From Atopostipes sp964624875 (lineage in GTDB: Bacteria > Bacillota > Bacilli > Lactobacillales > Carnobacteriaceae_A), in assembly GCA_964624875.1 (NCBI GenBank), contig CAZUZA010000001.1, forward strand, positions 62,001 to 126,000: a DNA stretch of 64,000 nt, in the 5' to 3' direction. Of the stretch, positions 35,883 through 44,519 are shown one piece after another; positions within the stretch are counted from its first letter, which is position 1, and each line of letters starts with the position of its first letter. Below the pieces are notes generated by a model. It did not search any database. It saw nothing but the letters and a program-made list of their open reading frames with translations, and was not told the origin of the DNA. The translations under genes and the position numbers were made by a program.

Positions 35883-36314
35883 TTAATCTTCTATTATTTT
35901 CTTTCTCTTAATGCGACCTTCCCAATTCTTGTAGCCGCCCTCTAAAATAGAAATGTCTTCGTGGCCATTCTTTTTTAACTCAATAGCTGCACGGTAGGCA
36001 ATATACTTTCCATCTTCATAAATGTAAACAGGTTGGTCTTTTCTAAGTTCAACGTGTCTTTGTTTCATTTCTGTGAATGGTATATTTCTTGCGCCTAAAA
36101 TATGACCAGCATTATATTCATCGCGATTACGAACATCTATAAGCTGTACTTTACGTAAATTGTCATTAAACTCTTCATTCGTTAATGCAGTTGCAGCTTT
36201 TTTTCTACGGAAATACTGAACCGTTTCCCAAATTGCCCAACCAATGATTATAAGCCATAAAATTTTTGTGAATGTTGATGTGTTACGAATTGCTTCAAAA
36301 AATGCATCTATCAA
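35883..36314 (-). CDS. Membrane-anchored rhodanese-like protein lacking the catalytic Cys
   Basis: The 143-aa protein has one N-terminal membrane helix (LWLIIIGWAIWETVQYF, about 19-35) and then a rhodanese fold at ~45-140: VQLIDVRNRDEYNAGHILGARNIP, PVYIYEDGKYIAYRAAIELKKNG and ILEGGYKNW. Active rhodaneses have Cys at the loop after the VYIY strand; here it is Glu-Asp, so sulphur transfer is not expected. It may be a binding or regulatory module. It is the last gene after gluP-like and glcK, the usual lactic-acid-bacterial order, and may be cotranscribed with glcK (43-base gap). Confidence 0.88.
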   Translation of the reverse strand: MIDAFFEAIRNTSTFTKILWLIIIGWAIWETVQYFRRKKAATALTNEEFNDNLRKVQLIDVRNRDEYNAGHILGARNIPFTEMKQRHVELRKDQPVYIYEDGKYIAYRAAIELKKNGHEDISILEGGYKNWEGRIKRKKIIED

Positions 36315-36357
36315 ATTAATTATTCCTCTCTATCTGTATCTCTTTTATTATATTTTT

Positions 36358-37326
36358 TTAGTCTTTCTCTGTTAATACTAACGAAGCTGCTCCGATCATG
36401 CCAGCATCATTTCCTAATTCTGCAATTTTTATCTTAGTAATCGAACGAATTGTAGGGAACGTAAATTCTTGGACATAACGATCTACTTTTTCTGCTAAGA
36501 AGTCGCCAGCTTTCGAAACCCCACCACCTAAAATTATGGTTGAAGGATTTAGCAAGTTTGCTACGTTACCTAAAGCTAAACCAAGATAAAATGAAAACTT
36601 ATCAACGACTGCTTCGCCAAATTTGTCGCCAGCTTTTGCTGAGTCGAAGATTAGTTTTGAATCAATTGCTTCGTCATTTTGAATACGCGCTTGTAATGTA
36701 GAGTCTTCCGTAAAGTCTACAGACATATCTTGTGCTAAACGCACAACGCCAGTTGCTGATGCATATTGCTCTAAACAACCTTTTTTACCACATGTACATA
36801 AGTAACCATCTGGTTCAATTGTCAGATGCCCAATTTCACCAGCTGCATCGATTGTTCCATGGATAAGCTTCCCGTCAGCGATAAAGCCACCACCAACACC
36901 TGTACCTAATGTAATAAAAGCTACGTTGTCTTCGTTATTTCCAGCACCAACCCATTGTTCACCTAACGCTGCTACGTTTGCATCATTATCGACAAAAAAC
37001 GGAATGCCAGTGCCTGCTTCAACTTGTTCTCTAATTGGTTGAAGTGTTTTCCAATTTAAATTAAATGCACCAATAACGGTACCGTTTTTTCTATTAACGG
37101 AACCGGGTGTCCCCATACCAATACCGACGAAGTCGCTCGCACTTAATTGTTCTTCTTCAAGTTTTTGATTAATCGAAGTAATAATATTTGGTACAATCTT
37201 CGTTCCTTCTTCTGAAATATCAGTCGGTAATTCCCAACTTATTTCAATTTCACCAGCTAGATTTAAGATTCCAATTTTTGCTGTAGTCCCACCTAAATCT
37301 ACACCTATAACTTTCTTTTCTGCCAC
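36358..37326 (-). CDS. glcK: ROK-family glucokinase
   Basis: GlcK phosphorylates glucose with ATP in the cytosol. The protein begins VAEKKVIGVDLGGTTAKIGI, with the ATP-binding DLGGTT motif. The ROK zinc motif CTCGKKGCLEQYAS and its His (AAGEIGHLTIEPDG) are present, as is FVDNDANVAALGE with the catalytic Asp. I choose the GTG at 37326 because TGAGGG lies five bases upstream; an in-frame TTG at 37353 lacks such a site. The length is then 322 aa. It lies between the rhomboid and rhodanese-like genes, a common Bacillota order. Confidence 0.94.
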   Translation of the reverse strand: MAEKKVIGVDLGGTTAKIGILNLAGEIEISWELPTDISEEGTKIVPNIITSINQKLEEEQLSASDFVGIGMGTPGSVNRKNGTVIGAFNLNWKTLQPIREQVEAGTGIPFFVDNDANVAALGEQWVGAGNNEDNVAFITLGTGVGGGFIADGKLIHGTIDAAGEIGHLTIEPDGYLCTCGKKGCLEQYASATGVVRLAQDMSVDFTEDSTLQARIQNDEAIDSKLIFDSAKAGDKFGEAVVDKFSFYLGLALGNVANLLNPSTIILGGGVSKAGDFLAEKVDRYVQEFTFPTIRSITKIKIAELGNDAGMIGAASLVLTEKD

Positions 37327-37368
37327 TTTTACCCTCAACTCTTTTCTATCCAATATTTAATATTTTAT

Positions 37369-38079
37369 TTAAAATAATCTTTTTCTAAAAACACCTACTG
37401 CAATACATACCATTAACGCAACTAAGTAGAATACGCCATACATAATTCTTTCTTGTATACTATGGTTTTTAACATTCGGTGCGGAAAGTACATACATAAT
37501 AAGGTAGCCTCCAATTAAGCCTCCAATATGTCCAGCATTATCAATCGCAGGACTTAAGAAGCCCCATATAATATTTATAGCCATTAAAACCATATAATTT
37601 CTTGACAAATGCTGAATACCTGACTGATAAGGATAGAACTTTGCCAAAACTAAGGTCGATGCAAAAAAACCGAAGATAGCTGTACTTGCTCCTGCAGAAA
37701 TCGATGCATTAAATGCAAAGCTCGCTGCATTCCCTAAAAGTGCACTAAATAAGAATAACAAGAAATATCTAAAATGTCCTATGATGCTTTCCAATTGTGC
37801 GCCCAAATAATAGACGATTATTCCATTAAAAAGGATATGTGATAGACCAATATGTAAAAAAGCTGGTGTAATTAACCGCCACCACTGCCCAATCACAATA
37901 AGTTGATTTACTTTAGCTCCAAAAAGCATCAATACAAAAGGATTTTCACTTCCTCCGTTTATAGTCATTAATAGATACATAACGATCATAATAGCAAGAA
38001 GTATATAGGTTACAAAAGGTTTCTTTCGCCAATTGTATCGCCAGTTATTTATTTTATGTTTCATTCTAGTTTGATTCAT
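37369..38079 (-). CDS. Rhomboid-family intramembrane serine protease
   Basis: Rhomboids cut substrates inside the membrane with a Ser-His dyad. The 236-aa protein has six hydrophobic segments. The catalytic Ser is in GASTAIFGFFAS and the His in DNAGHIGGLIGGYLI. The WWRLITPAFLHIGLSHILFN segment is the conserved loop and helix with family His residues. It lacks the long extra-membrane domains of B. subtilis GluP and is a minimal form. AAAGGA precedes the ATG. It is first in the rhomboid-glcK-rhodanese group. Confidence 0.92.
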   Translation of the reverse strand: MNQTRMKHKINNWRYNWRKKPFVTYILLAIMIVMYLLMTINGGSENPFVLMLFGAKVNQLIVIGQWWRLITPAFLHIGLSHILFNGIIVYYLGAQLESIIGHFRYFLLFLFSALLGNAASFAFNASISAGASTAIFGFFASTLVLAKFYPYQSGIQHLSRNYMVLMAINIIWGFLSPAIDNAGHIGGLIGGYLIMYVLSAPNVKNHSIQERIMYGVFYLVALMVCIAVGVFRKRLF

Positions 38080-38261
38080 TCGCTAAGTCCTTTCACAAAG
38101 AAAACATCAAATCAGTAGTAATTATATCATAATTTATACATAAAAATTGAATTTTTAATAAAAAATACTAGAATAATTATGAAAGTCGTGTTATTCTATT
38201 AATCGCAATGTATTTACTAAATTGTAGATATGTAAACTTTTTCTGATTTGGAGGGAACAGC

Positions 38262-38414
38262 ATGCGCGTAAACATTACTTTAGAATGTACTGAATGTGGT
38301 GAACAAAACTACATTTCGACAAAAAACAGACAAACAAATGATCAACGTTTAGAAATGATGAAATATTGTCCACGTGAACGTAAGCAAACTTTACACCGTG
38401 AAACTAAAAAATAA
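38262..38414 (+). CDS. rpmG: 50S ribosomal protein L33
   Basis: Translating from the ATG at 38262 gives 50 residues beginning MRVNITLECTECGEQNYIST and ending LHRETKK, a clear L33 match. It has a CxxC pair (Cys9, Cys12) and a later Cys in YCPRERK, where the second Cys of the zinc-type pair is missing. GGAGGG lies 6-10 bases upstream. It sits just downstream (3') of the convergently oriented PBP gene, and the pair rpmG and a PBP2B-type gene is common in Lactobacillales. Confidence 0.97.
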   Translation: MRVNITLECTECGEQNYISTKNRQTNDQRLEMMKYCPRERKQTLHRETKK

Positions 38415-38420
38415 TCATAA

Positions 38421-38455
38421 AAAAAGGTGAGATTGCAAAATCTCATCTTTTTTAT
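38421..38455. terminator. Bidirectional terminator between rpmG and the PBP gene
   Basis: AAGGTGAGATT and AATCTCATCTT pair with one wobble around GCAA; A runs on the left and T runs on the right serve both strands. Confidence 0.85.
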
Positions 38456-38463
38456 TTTGTCTA

Positions 38464-40551
38464 CTAATCGTTTGACTCTGCGTATTCCCCTACTTTAAAA
38501 TAGGCATCGAATATTTGTCGTGACATCTCTATGTTAATCGTTCCAGGATATTCAACCGGTAAATAAGGAATAACAATTGCGATCGCAATCTCTGGATCAT
38601 CATAAGGTGCATAACCGACAAACGTCTTGTTCGTTACGTCTTCCGTAATTCTTCCTAAATTATCATCCCAAAACTGCGCCTCGGCATGACCTGTTTTAGC
38701 AGCTGCCACATATGGTGCGTCATTATACTCTCTAGGAGAGGGACCATAGTTACCATTTACAACTTGGTAGAATCCTGTTTGCACACGACGCATTTCTTCA
38801 GGTGATGCATCCACATAATTCATAACTTTAGGTTCAATATCCGTTACCAGTTGTCCAATTTCACCAGTTTCTGTTTCTGATGACCGAATTTGAGAAACTA
38901 AACGTGGAGCGAAACGTGTGCCTCCATTTGCAATTGTCGCTGAATATTGTGCCAATTGCATCGGTGTATAGGTATCAAACTGTCCGAAAGTAAAGAACAT
39001 TGCTTGAGCAGGATCTTGTGCAACGTTTGCCAAGCCCGTTTGTTCATTAGGTAAATCAATACCTGTTAATGTACCTAAACCAAATTGTCTAAAGTATTTA
39101 CGCATCGTCTCTGTCGTTGCTTGAGGCTGAATCGGAACAGACTGATTCGGACGATAATCCCAATACCCACCTATTCTCATTGCAATTTGTGCCATATAAA
39201 CGTTTGAAGAATATTGTAATGAAGCAATATCATTCACTTGAACACGACCAAAACGGTTGAATACTGAAGAAATGTTTTGTGAGCCCGTAAAACTTAACGG
39301 GGCCTCCAATATTGTATTGTTATTTAATGTAATCGCGTCTGTCATATACCCAGTTAAAACAGTCGCACCCTTTACAGATGATCCCATAACAAAAGCTTTT
39401 TGGATATTTCCCAGTGAGTCGTCAACAATTCGACCATCCCTTACTTCCTTACCAGACATCCCTAATATATTTCCGTTTTTTGGATTAATTGCCACCGCAT
39501 AAACTCTATCATTTAAACCAGTTCCTTTAGATAAAGTATCCAACACAATTTGATCAAGTCTTTCTTGAAATTCTAAATCAATTGTAAGGACTAAGTTATC
39601 ACCTTGTTCTCCTGAATAGATGGTTTCTTGACTTAATATATCACCTTGATTGTCTGTTTCCGTTCGTGAACGTGATTTACTTCCACGTAAAATAGTTTCA
39701 AAACGTTCTTCCAGCTGACTCGTTCCGACGCGATCGTTACGAGAATAACCTTTTGCTAAAAGAGCATTTTCACTAGATTGTGGAATACCTTGCTCTTCTG
39801 AAGAGACACTTCCTAAAATACTCGCTAACGTTTCTTCTTGTGGATAGATGCGCTCCCAATCCGTTCCAGTAGTAATACCAGGTAACTGCTTTGAATGTTC
39901 ATTCACTTTTGCAATCTCTTCGTCCGTTACTTCCTGATTTTTTACCGTTACAGTTGTTAAGGCATAAGCAGCGTTCATTCTTGTAAAAATTGCCACAGCT
40001 TTAAGCTCTTTATCTGTAAACCGTAATAACTCTGCCTCACTAATTAATTCTAAAGAATCATTATAAGAAAACTCATCAGCTTTTAGATCATTCTCTCTAA
40101 TATGATCTCTAACTCGTTCTTCGATTTCTTCTATGTTTGTGGCATAATAATAATCTTTTAAGTCACGCATACTTAGATCGCTACGCTCTTCTTCAAATGG
40201 CGTTGAATGTGGAATTTCAATCAAAGTAGCAAGGTTGTATGCTACATCTGCCATGCTTTCTACTTGAGTATTAGATCCTCTTGTATATCGAATTATACTA
40301 CTGGCTTCATTACTAACTAATGGCCGTAATTTCGCATCATAGATGCCTCCTCGAGGAACATTGCCTCGTACAACTGTACTTTCCGTTCGCTCTACTTCCG
40401 CTTGAAACTCTTCTCCTTTAATTATTTGTAAGTAACCTGTACGAATGATTAAAGCTACAAATAATAAGAAGACAATAAAGAATAATAAGTTTAAACGAAA
40501 AGGAATATGTGATTTTGTTTGTTCTTTTCTACTATTTTTTTGACCAGTCAT
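38464..40551 (-). CDS. Class B penicillin-binding protein, PBP2B type
   Basis: This transpeptidase crosslinks peptidoglycan outside the membrane; PBP2B-type enzymes act in division. The 695-aa protein has a cytosolic basic N-terminus, a single membrane helix (about 18-42), the PBP dimerisation domain (VPRGGIYDAKLRPL, AVNEx pattern) and the transpeptidase domain. Catalytic motifs are MGSSVKGAT (SxxK), YSSNVYMAQ (SxN) and AAKTGHAE (KTG). DRVGTSQLEERFE is the conserved turn between domains. It faces rpmG across a shared terminator. Confidence 0.93.
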   Translation of the reverse strand: MTGQKNSRKEQTKSHIPFRLNLLFFIVFLLFVALIIRTGYLQIIKGEEFQAEVERTESTVVRGNVPRGGIYDAKLRPLVSNEASSIIRYTRGSNTQVESMADVAYNLATLIEIPHSTPFEEERSDLSMRDLKDYYYATNIEEIEERVRDHIRENDLKADEFSYNDSLELISEAELLRFTDKELKAVAIFTRMNAAYALTTVTVKNQEVTDEEIAKVNEHSKQLPGITTGTDWERIYPQEETLASILGSVSSEEQGIPQSSENALLAKGYSRNDRVGTSQLEERFETILRGSKSRSRTETDNQGDILSQETIYSGEQGDNLVLTIDLEFQERLDQIVLDTLSKGTGLNDRVYAVAINPKNGNILGMSGKEVRDGRIVDDSLGNIQKAFVMGSSVKGATVLTGYMTDAITLNNNTILEAPLSFTGSQNISSVFNRFGRVQVNDIASLQYSSNVYMAQIAMRIGGYWDYRPNQSVPIQPQATTETMRKYFRQFGLGTLTGIDLPNEQTGLANVAQDPAQAMFFTFGQFDTYTPMQLAQYSATIANGGTRFAPRLVSQIRSSETETGEIGQLVTDIEPKVMNYVDASPEEMRRVQTGFYQVVNGNYGPSPREYNDAPYVAAAKTGHAEAQFWDDNLGRITEDVTNKTFVGYAPYDDPEIAIAIVIPYLPVEYPGTINIEMSRQIFDAYFKVGEYAESND

Positions 40552-40747
40552 CTTTTTACCTCTTTTTTTATTTCGAGATTCTAAATTAATCTATATGGTA
40601 GTTTAACAAATTTAATCTCCTAATGCATTATAATTCCTTAATAATTCAAGATGTTTTCAATCTTTATTAACATGACTATATTTAATTCAATCATTAATGA
40701 GGGGGTTTAATAGCTTTAAAACATTCGATTCTTTTCGCAAATAGTAA

Positions 40748-40776
40748 TTGACGGTTTATACATATATTGATATACC
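40748..40776 (+). promoter_or_regulatory. Probable sigma-A promoter of the SDR gene
   Basis: The plus strand reads TTGACG, 17 bases, TATACC, about 40 bases before the SDR start. The rest of 40552-40818 is AT-rich and shows no gene. Confidence 0.6.
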
Positions 40777-40818
40777 ACTTGTGAATTAACGAGCATAAAA
40801 ATGGATACGGAGGGAAAT

Positions 40819-41570
40819 ATGATGAAGTTACAAGACAAAGTTGCAATTATTACAGGTGGGGCTGTGGAGTTGGTAAAGGTATCGCTCTAGCTATGGCAAA
40901 AGAAAGTGCAAAAGTTGTCATTGTAGATGTCAACGAAGATGCAGGAAACGAGACCATAGCAGAATTAAAAAAACACTCAGACGCACACTTAATTATTAGT
41001 GACATTTCCAAAAGAGAAAACTTAACAAAAATTGTTGAAGAAACAATTAAAACTTTTGGTGGAATAAATATCCTTGTAAATAACGCGCATGTATCAAAAC
41101 AGAAACCATTTATAGATACTAAACAAGAAGATTTAGATTTATCTTTCAATACGAGCTTTTACCCTACTTTTTTCTTAATGCAAGAAGTTTATCCTGAATT
41201 AAAAAAATCTAAAGGAAAAGTCATTAACTTTGCATCTGGCGCTGGTATAAGTGGTCAACCGACACAATCTGCTTATGCCGCTGCTAAAGAAGCAATCCGT
41301 GGATTAACACGTGTCGTTGCGAATGAATGGGGCCCAGACGGTATTAACGTTAATATTATTTCGCCATTAGCAATGACACCAGGTATCGAGCAATGGAGTC
41401 AAAATGACCCTACTCAATACAATCAAATGCTTCAATCTATTCCATTACGCTACATCGGGGATCCTGAAGAAGATATTGGGAAAGTAGCCGTTTTCTTAGC
41501 AAGTGATGATTCGAAATATATCACGGGTCAAACATTTATGGTGGATGGCGGAACAACAAAAGTTTATTAA
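40819..41570 (+). pseudogene. SDR-family oxidoreductase with a one-base frameshift near the N-terminus
   Basis: A frame starting at 40819 after AGGGAAAT encodes MMKLQDKVAIITGGA, a normal SDR start, and then goes to a stop at 40890. The next frame over continues GVGKGIALAMAKESAKVVIVD to 41570. The cofactor motif TGGAxGVGKGIA is split at about 40864-40866 by one missing base. The rest is intact: NNAHVSKQKPF (usually NNAG), the catalytic Ser region NFASGAGISGQ, YAAAK, and GQTFMVDGGTTKVY. Repaired, it would be about 250 aa. It could be a real recent loss, a sequencing error in a G-rich run, or a truncated protein from the ATG at 40893 without the cofactor loop. Confidence 0.85.
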
Positions 41571-41577
41571 AAAAATG

Positions 41578-41627
41578 AAAAACTCCCTAACGACAGGAAT
41601 CTTTCCGTATCGTTAAGGAGTTTTTTT
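41578..41627. terminator. Bidirectional terminator between the SDR gene and sodA
   Basis: AAACTCC...TAACGA pairs with TCGTTA...GGAGTTT across a 16-base loop, with a T run on the plus strand and an A run on the left. Confidence 0.86.
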
Positions 41628-41632
41628 AGTAC

Positions 41633-42241
41633 TTATTTTGCTTCTTCATATCTTCTTGCTACTTCTTCCCAGTTTACTACTTTCCAGAATGCATCTAGAT
41701 AGTCAGCACGTAGGTTTTTGTAGTTTAGGTAGTAAGCATGTTCCCAAACGTCTACACCTAAAATGGGTGTTTTACCGTCTGTTAATGGTGAGTCTTGGTT
41801 TGGTGTATTCGTAACTTCTAATTCACCATTGTTTACAACTAACCATGCCCAACCTGATCCAAATTGACCAGTTCCAGCAGTCTTAACTTTAGATTTTAAT
41901 TCATCTAAACTACCGAAAGTTTCGTTAATCGCATCTGCAAGTGCACCAGTTGGCTCGTCACCGCCGTTAGGAGACATTACTTCCCAAAATAAAGAGTGGT
42001 TAGCGTGTCCACCACCATTATTACGTACAGCTGTACGAATATCTTCTGGAACTTCATCTAGTTTTGCAACTAATTCTTCAATTGATAACTTTTGTAAATC
42101 TTCGTGTCCTTCAAGCGCAGCATTTACGCCGTCTACGTAACTATTATGGTGTTTACCGTGGTGTAATTTCATTGTTTCTTCGTCAATATGTGGCTCTAAT
42201 GCGTCGTGTGCATAAGGTAAGTCTGGTAATTTATAAGTCAT
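41633..42241 (-). CDS. sodA: Superoxide dismutase, Mn/Fe family
   Basis: SodA converts superoxide to oxygen and hydrogen peroxide in the cytosol. The 202-aa protein begins YKLPDLPYAHDALEPHID. Metal ligands lie in METMKLHHGKHHNSYV (His), GGHANHSLFW (His) and DVWEHAYYLNY (Asp, His). GQFGSGWAWL resembles Mn-type enzymes, and Mn is the likely metal in a lactic acid bacterium, though this is inference. AAGGAGGA precedes the ATG. Confidence 0.97.
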   Translation of the reverse strand: MTYKLPDLPYAHDALEPHIDEETMKLHHGKHHNSYVDGVNAALEGHEDLQKLSIEELVAKLDEVPEDIRTAVRNNGGGHANHSLFWEVMSPNGGDEPTGALADAINETFGSLDELKSKVKTAGTGQFGSGWAWLVVNNGELEVTNTPNQDSPLTDGKTPILGVDVWEHAYYLNYKNLRADYLDAFWKVVNWEEVARRYEEAK

Positions 42242-42298
42242 GAATAAGATTCCTCCTTGTGTGTTTTCTTTATTGCTTATTCAATATTACTCTATCAT

Positions 42299-42327
42299 AT
42301 CAAAAAGCTAAGGTAAAACTTTTTGAT
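42299..42327 (-). terminator. Possible terminator after the thioesterase gene
   Basis: ATCAAAAAG and CTTTTTGAT pair around an 11-base loop about 20 bases after the thioesterase stop. The T tract is part of the stem and the region also holds the sodA promoter, so the call is weak. Confidence 0.42.
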
Positions 42328-42346
42328 TTAAGAAGCAACTTCTATA

Positions 42347-42868
42347 TTAATTGCGATTCCATGGTTCAGTCAGTGTTAAATGACTTTGCATTTCTTTATC
42401 CATTTGTCGCTGAACCATTCGTTCTTTCCTCCGCCCTTCATAACCCGAACAGATAAACTTTTCTTCATCTGATTCAGGAACGATCTGAGGCATAACAAAT
42501 GTCTCTCTATCCTCGGGCAAGACAACAAATGTTAAAAAGGATGTTGCTGCGATATAACGTTCACCTGTCAATAAATCTTCACCTATAATTTTCGCAAAAA
42601 CTTCGACACTTGTATTTCCTACACCAGATACAAAACTTTCAATACAGACTGAATTATCCTCTGGCAACGGTCGCAAGAAATTCATATTATCAATCGATGC
42701 GGTCATGCTTAACGTATTCGTCAATCTTGTTTGTGAAATAGACGCCGCATTATCTAACCAATGCAATAATTGCCCACCAAATAAATTCCCAAATGTATTG
42801 GTGTGAAACGGCATAATTCGATGTGTTTGAATCGCGATTGTATCTCGACACTTTAAAACCCTGCTCAT
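42347..42868 (-). CDS. Acyl-CoA thioesterase (hotdog fold, YciA/BACH-like)
   Basis: The 173-aa protein should hydrolyse acyl-CoA esters; the chain-length preference is unknown. The hotdog signature is MPFHTNTFGNLFGGQLLHWLD followed by NAASISQTR, with the catalytic Asp in the hotdog helix. The sheet segment SIDNMNFLRPLPEDNSVCIE and a second half ending SFLTFVVLP are typical. The C-terminal tail is basic and charged (YEGRRKERMVQRQMDKE). AAAGGAT precedes the ATG. It follows the ECF S-component gene by 24 bases on the same strand and may share its transcript. Confidence 0.88.
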   Translation of the reverse strand: MSRVLKCRDTIAIQTHRIMPFHTNTFGNLFGGQLLHWLDNAASISQTRLTNTLSMTASIDNMNFLRPLPEDNSVCIESFVSGVGNTSVEVFAKIIGEDLLTGERYIAATSFLTFVVLPEDRETFVMPQIVPESDEEKFICSGYEGRRKERMVQRQMDKEMQSHLTLTEPWNRN

Positions 42869-42892
42869 CGTATAATCCTTTCTAAATAGCAG

Positions 42893-43489
42893 TTATCTAG
42901 ATCCAGTATTTCTTCTCAAAACAAATTTTCTTAGTGGAATAGCTACAATTGGTAATATAACCATACTTGCGACCATTTCAATGATCCCATTAGAAGCAAT
43001 AACGGCTCCTAAAGCGCCCATTAATGCTGAGAATGGAATACCTAAGGCAGCTGCGTATGTTTCCCCTGCGAGGAAATAAATGCCTCCTAGAACTAGAATT
43101 GTGTTCATGGCTGTACCAATTAAAGCAGTCACAGAATAAATCCAGCGATTTGAAGTACGTTTGATCAGCGCCTCAAAAACTAAACCACTCACCCACCCAA
43201 CTAATAAACGTGGTAAAACTGAAATTAATGGATTTAAAAAGACGACGTTAAATGGTGTGGGTTGAATATAAGCACGAATCATACTTAATAAGCCCCAGAC
43301 AGCACCAACTGTTAAACCTGTTTTACTACCAAATAAAACAGCGGATAAAATAACAGTTATATGTACAATCGTTACATCTAATGGCCCTAATGGTATATAC
43401 CCTAACACGGGTACGAATGTTTGAATAATTAAAATTGCCACAATCATCGCGATGATTGTCATTTGGAAAACATCTTTATTTTTCTTCAT
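42893..43489 (-). CDS. ECF transporter substrate-binding (S) component
   Basis: S-components bind a vitamin or other micronutrient in the membrane and are driven by the shared EcfAA'T module. The 198-aa protein has about six membrane helices. The PLGPLDVTIVHITVILSAVLFG segment and GLTVGAVWGLLSMIRAY resemble S-components such as PanT, so pantothenate or a related compound is possible, but substrate cannot be fixed from sequence. No ecfA or ecfT gene is in the window, so it depends on a remote module. I did not see a riboswitch upstream (43490-43682). Confidence 0.85.
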   Translation of the reverse strand: MKKNKDVFQMTIIAMIVAILIIQTFVPVLGYIPLGPLDVTIVHITVILSAVLFGSKTGLTVGAVWGLLSMIRAYIQPTPFNVVFLNPLISVLPRLLVGWVSGLVFEALIKRTSNRWIYSVTALIGTAMNTILVLGGIYFLAGETYAAALGIPFSALMGALGAVIASNGIIEMVASMVILPIVAIPLRKFVLRRNTGSR

Positions 43490-43682
43490 CTTTGCACCTA
43501 CTTTTTATACTCTAAGTTTATTATATCACCAAAAAGAGATTTTCCATTTTAAAATATATCAATTAGGCATATTTTTTTCTTATTATCTTCATATACAAAA
43601 GTTATAATTAATCTAAATAACATTTACATTTGGTTATGAATTCGCTAAACTGACTTAAGTTGAATGATTAAGGAGTTATTAA

Positions 43683-44462
43683 ATGCACACATATATGAAT
43701 ACCGTTATTAAAAATCCGAAAGAAATTTATACTGGAAGAAACATGAAAAACAAACATTATTTTTCCATTATCTTTATGGTAACAGCTTTTATAACAATTT
43801 TATCCATTATAGGCTTTATTCCAGCTGCTCAATCTGTTCAAGAGGATTTTGAGGAAATTAGAAACTCAATCCCCGAATTCCAACTCGAAAACGATCAACT
43901 TTCTAGTGAAGGCAGTAGTTACGTATATCAAACAGATAGCTTGCTCTTTTATTTTGATGCTGAAGACAATATAGATACTGAATTAATTGATGATAATATG
44001 GATTCTCAAACAGTACCGGTTTCAGTTGGCGTTTTAAAAGATGGCCTTTATGCCAATCTCTTAGGGCGTGGTTATTCTCTGGCATATTCTGATATAGAAA
44101 ACTTTACCGCAGCTGATCTTGATGATTTGTTTCTTCGTATTTCAGATGTATCCATCGTAACACTGTTACTTGTCGGTTTATTTATGTTCTTATTTCAGTT
44201 CTTTTCATTTTTTTACCAGCTCTTTGTCATCTCTTTAGTTGCAAATATCATGGTACTATTTAGCGGACTAAGGTTAAGATTACTACAAACAATGAAGATG
44301 ACGCTACTTGCAAATATTATCCCGATGGTTCTTGCAACAGTCGTATCTGCTTTTGTTTTTCCAGTATATTATCAATTTGAAATTGTCATGATTATGACGC
44401 TTATTATATTCTATATTAGTTTGAATGAAATGAAAAAACGAATCAAAACAAATAATGCATAA
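43683..44462 (+). CDS. DUF1189 family membrane protein
   Basis: The family has no known function. The 259-aa protein has an N-terminal helix (about 28-48), an extracytoplasmic domain (~50-155, with YQTDSLLFYFDAEDNI and VGVLKDGLYANLLGRG) and three or four more helices at 160-250. The opening MNTVIKNPKEIYTGRNMKNK is characteristic of DUF1189. AAGGAGTT precedes the ATG. It stands alone between the divergent ECF gene and the convergent DEAD-box helicase gene. Confidence 0.85.
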   Translation: MHTYMNTVIKNPKEIYTGRNMKNKHYFSIIFMVTAFITILSIIGFIPAAQSVQEDFEEIRNSIPEFQLENDQLSSEGSSYVYQTDSLLFYFDAEDNIDTELIDDNMDSQTVPVSVGVLKDGLYANLLGRGYSLAYSDIENFTAADLDDLFLRISDVSIVTLLLVGLFMFLFQFFSFFYQLFVISLVANIMVLFSGLRLRLLQTMKMTLLANIIPMVLATVVSAFVFPVYYQFEIVMIMTLIIFYISLNEMKKRIKTNNA

Positions 44463-44463
44463 T

Positions 44464-44510
44464 AAAAAAGCACAACTCTTATTTTTACAAATTTGAGTTG
44501 TGCTTTTTTC
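44464..44510. terminator. Bidirectional terminator between the DUF1189 and helicase genes
   Basis: AAAAAGCACAACTC and GAGTTGTGCTTTTT form a perfect 14-bp stem with a 16-base AT-rich loop and T or A runs on both sides. Confidence 0.92.
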
Positions 44511-44519
44511 TATTTAATA

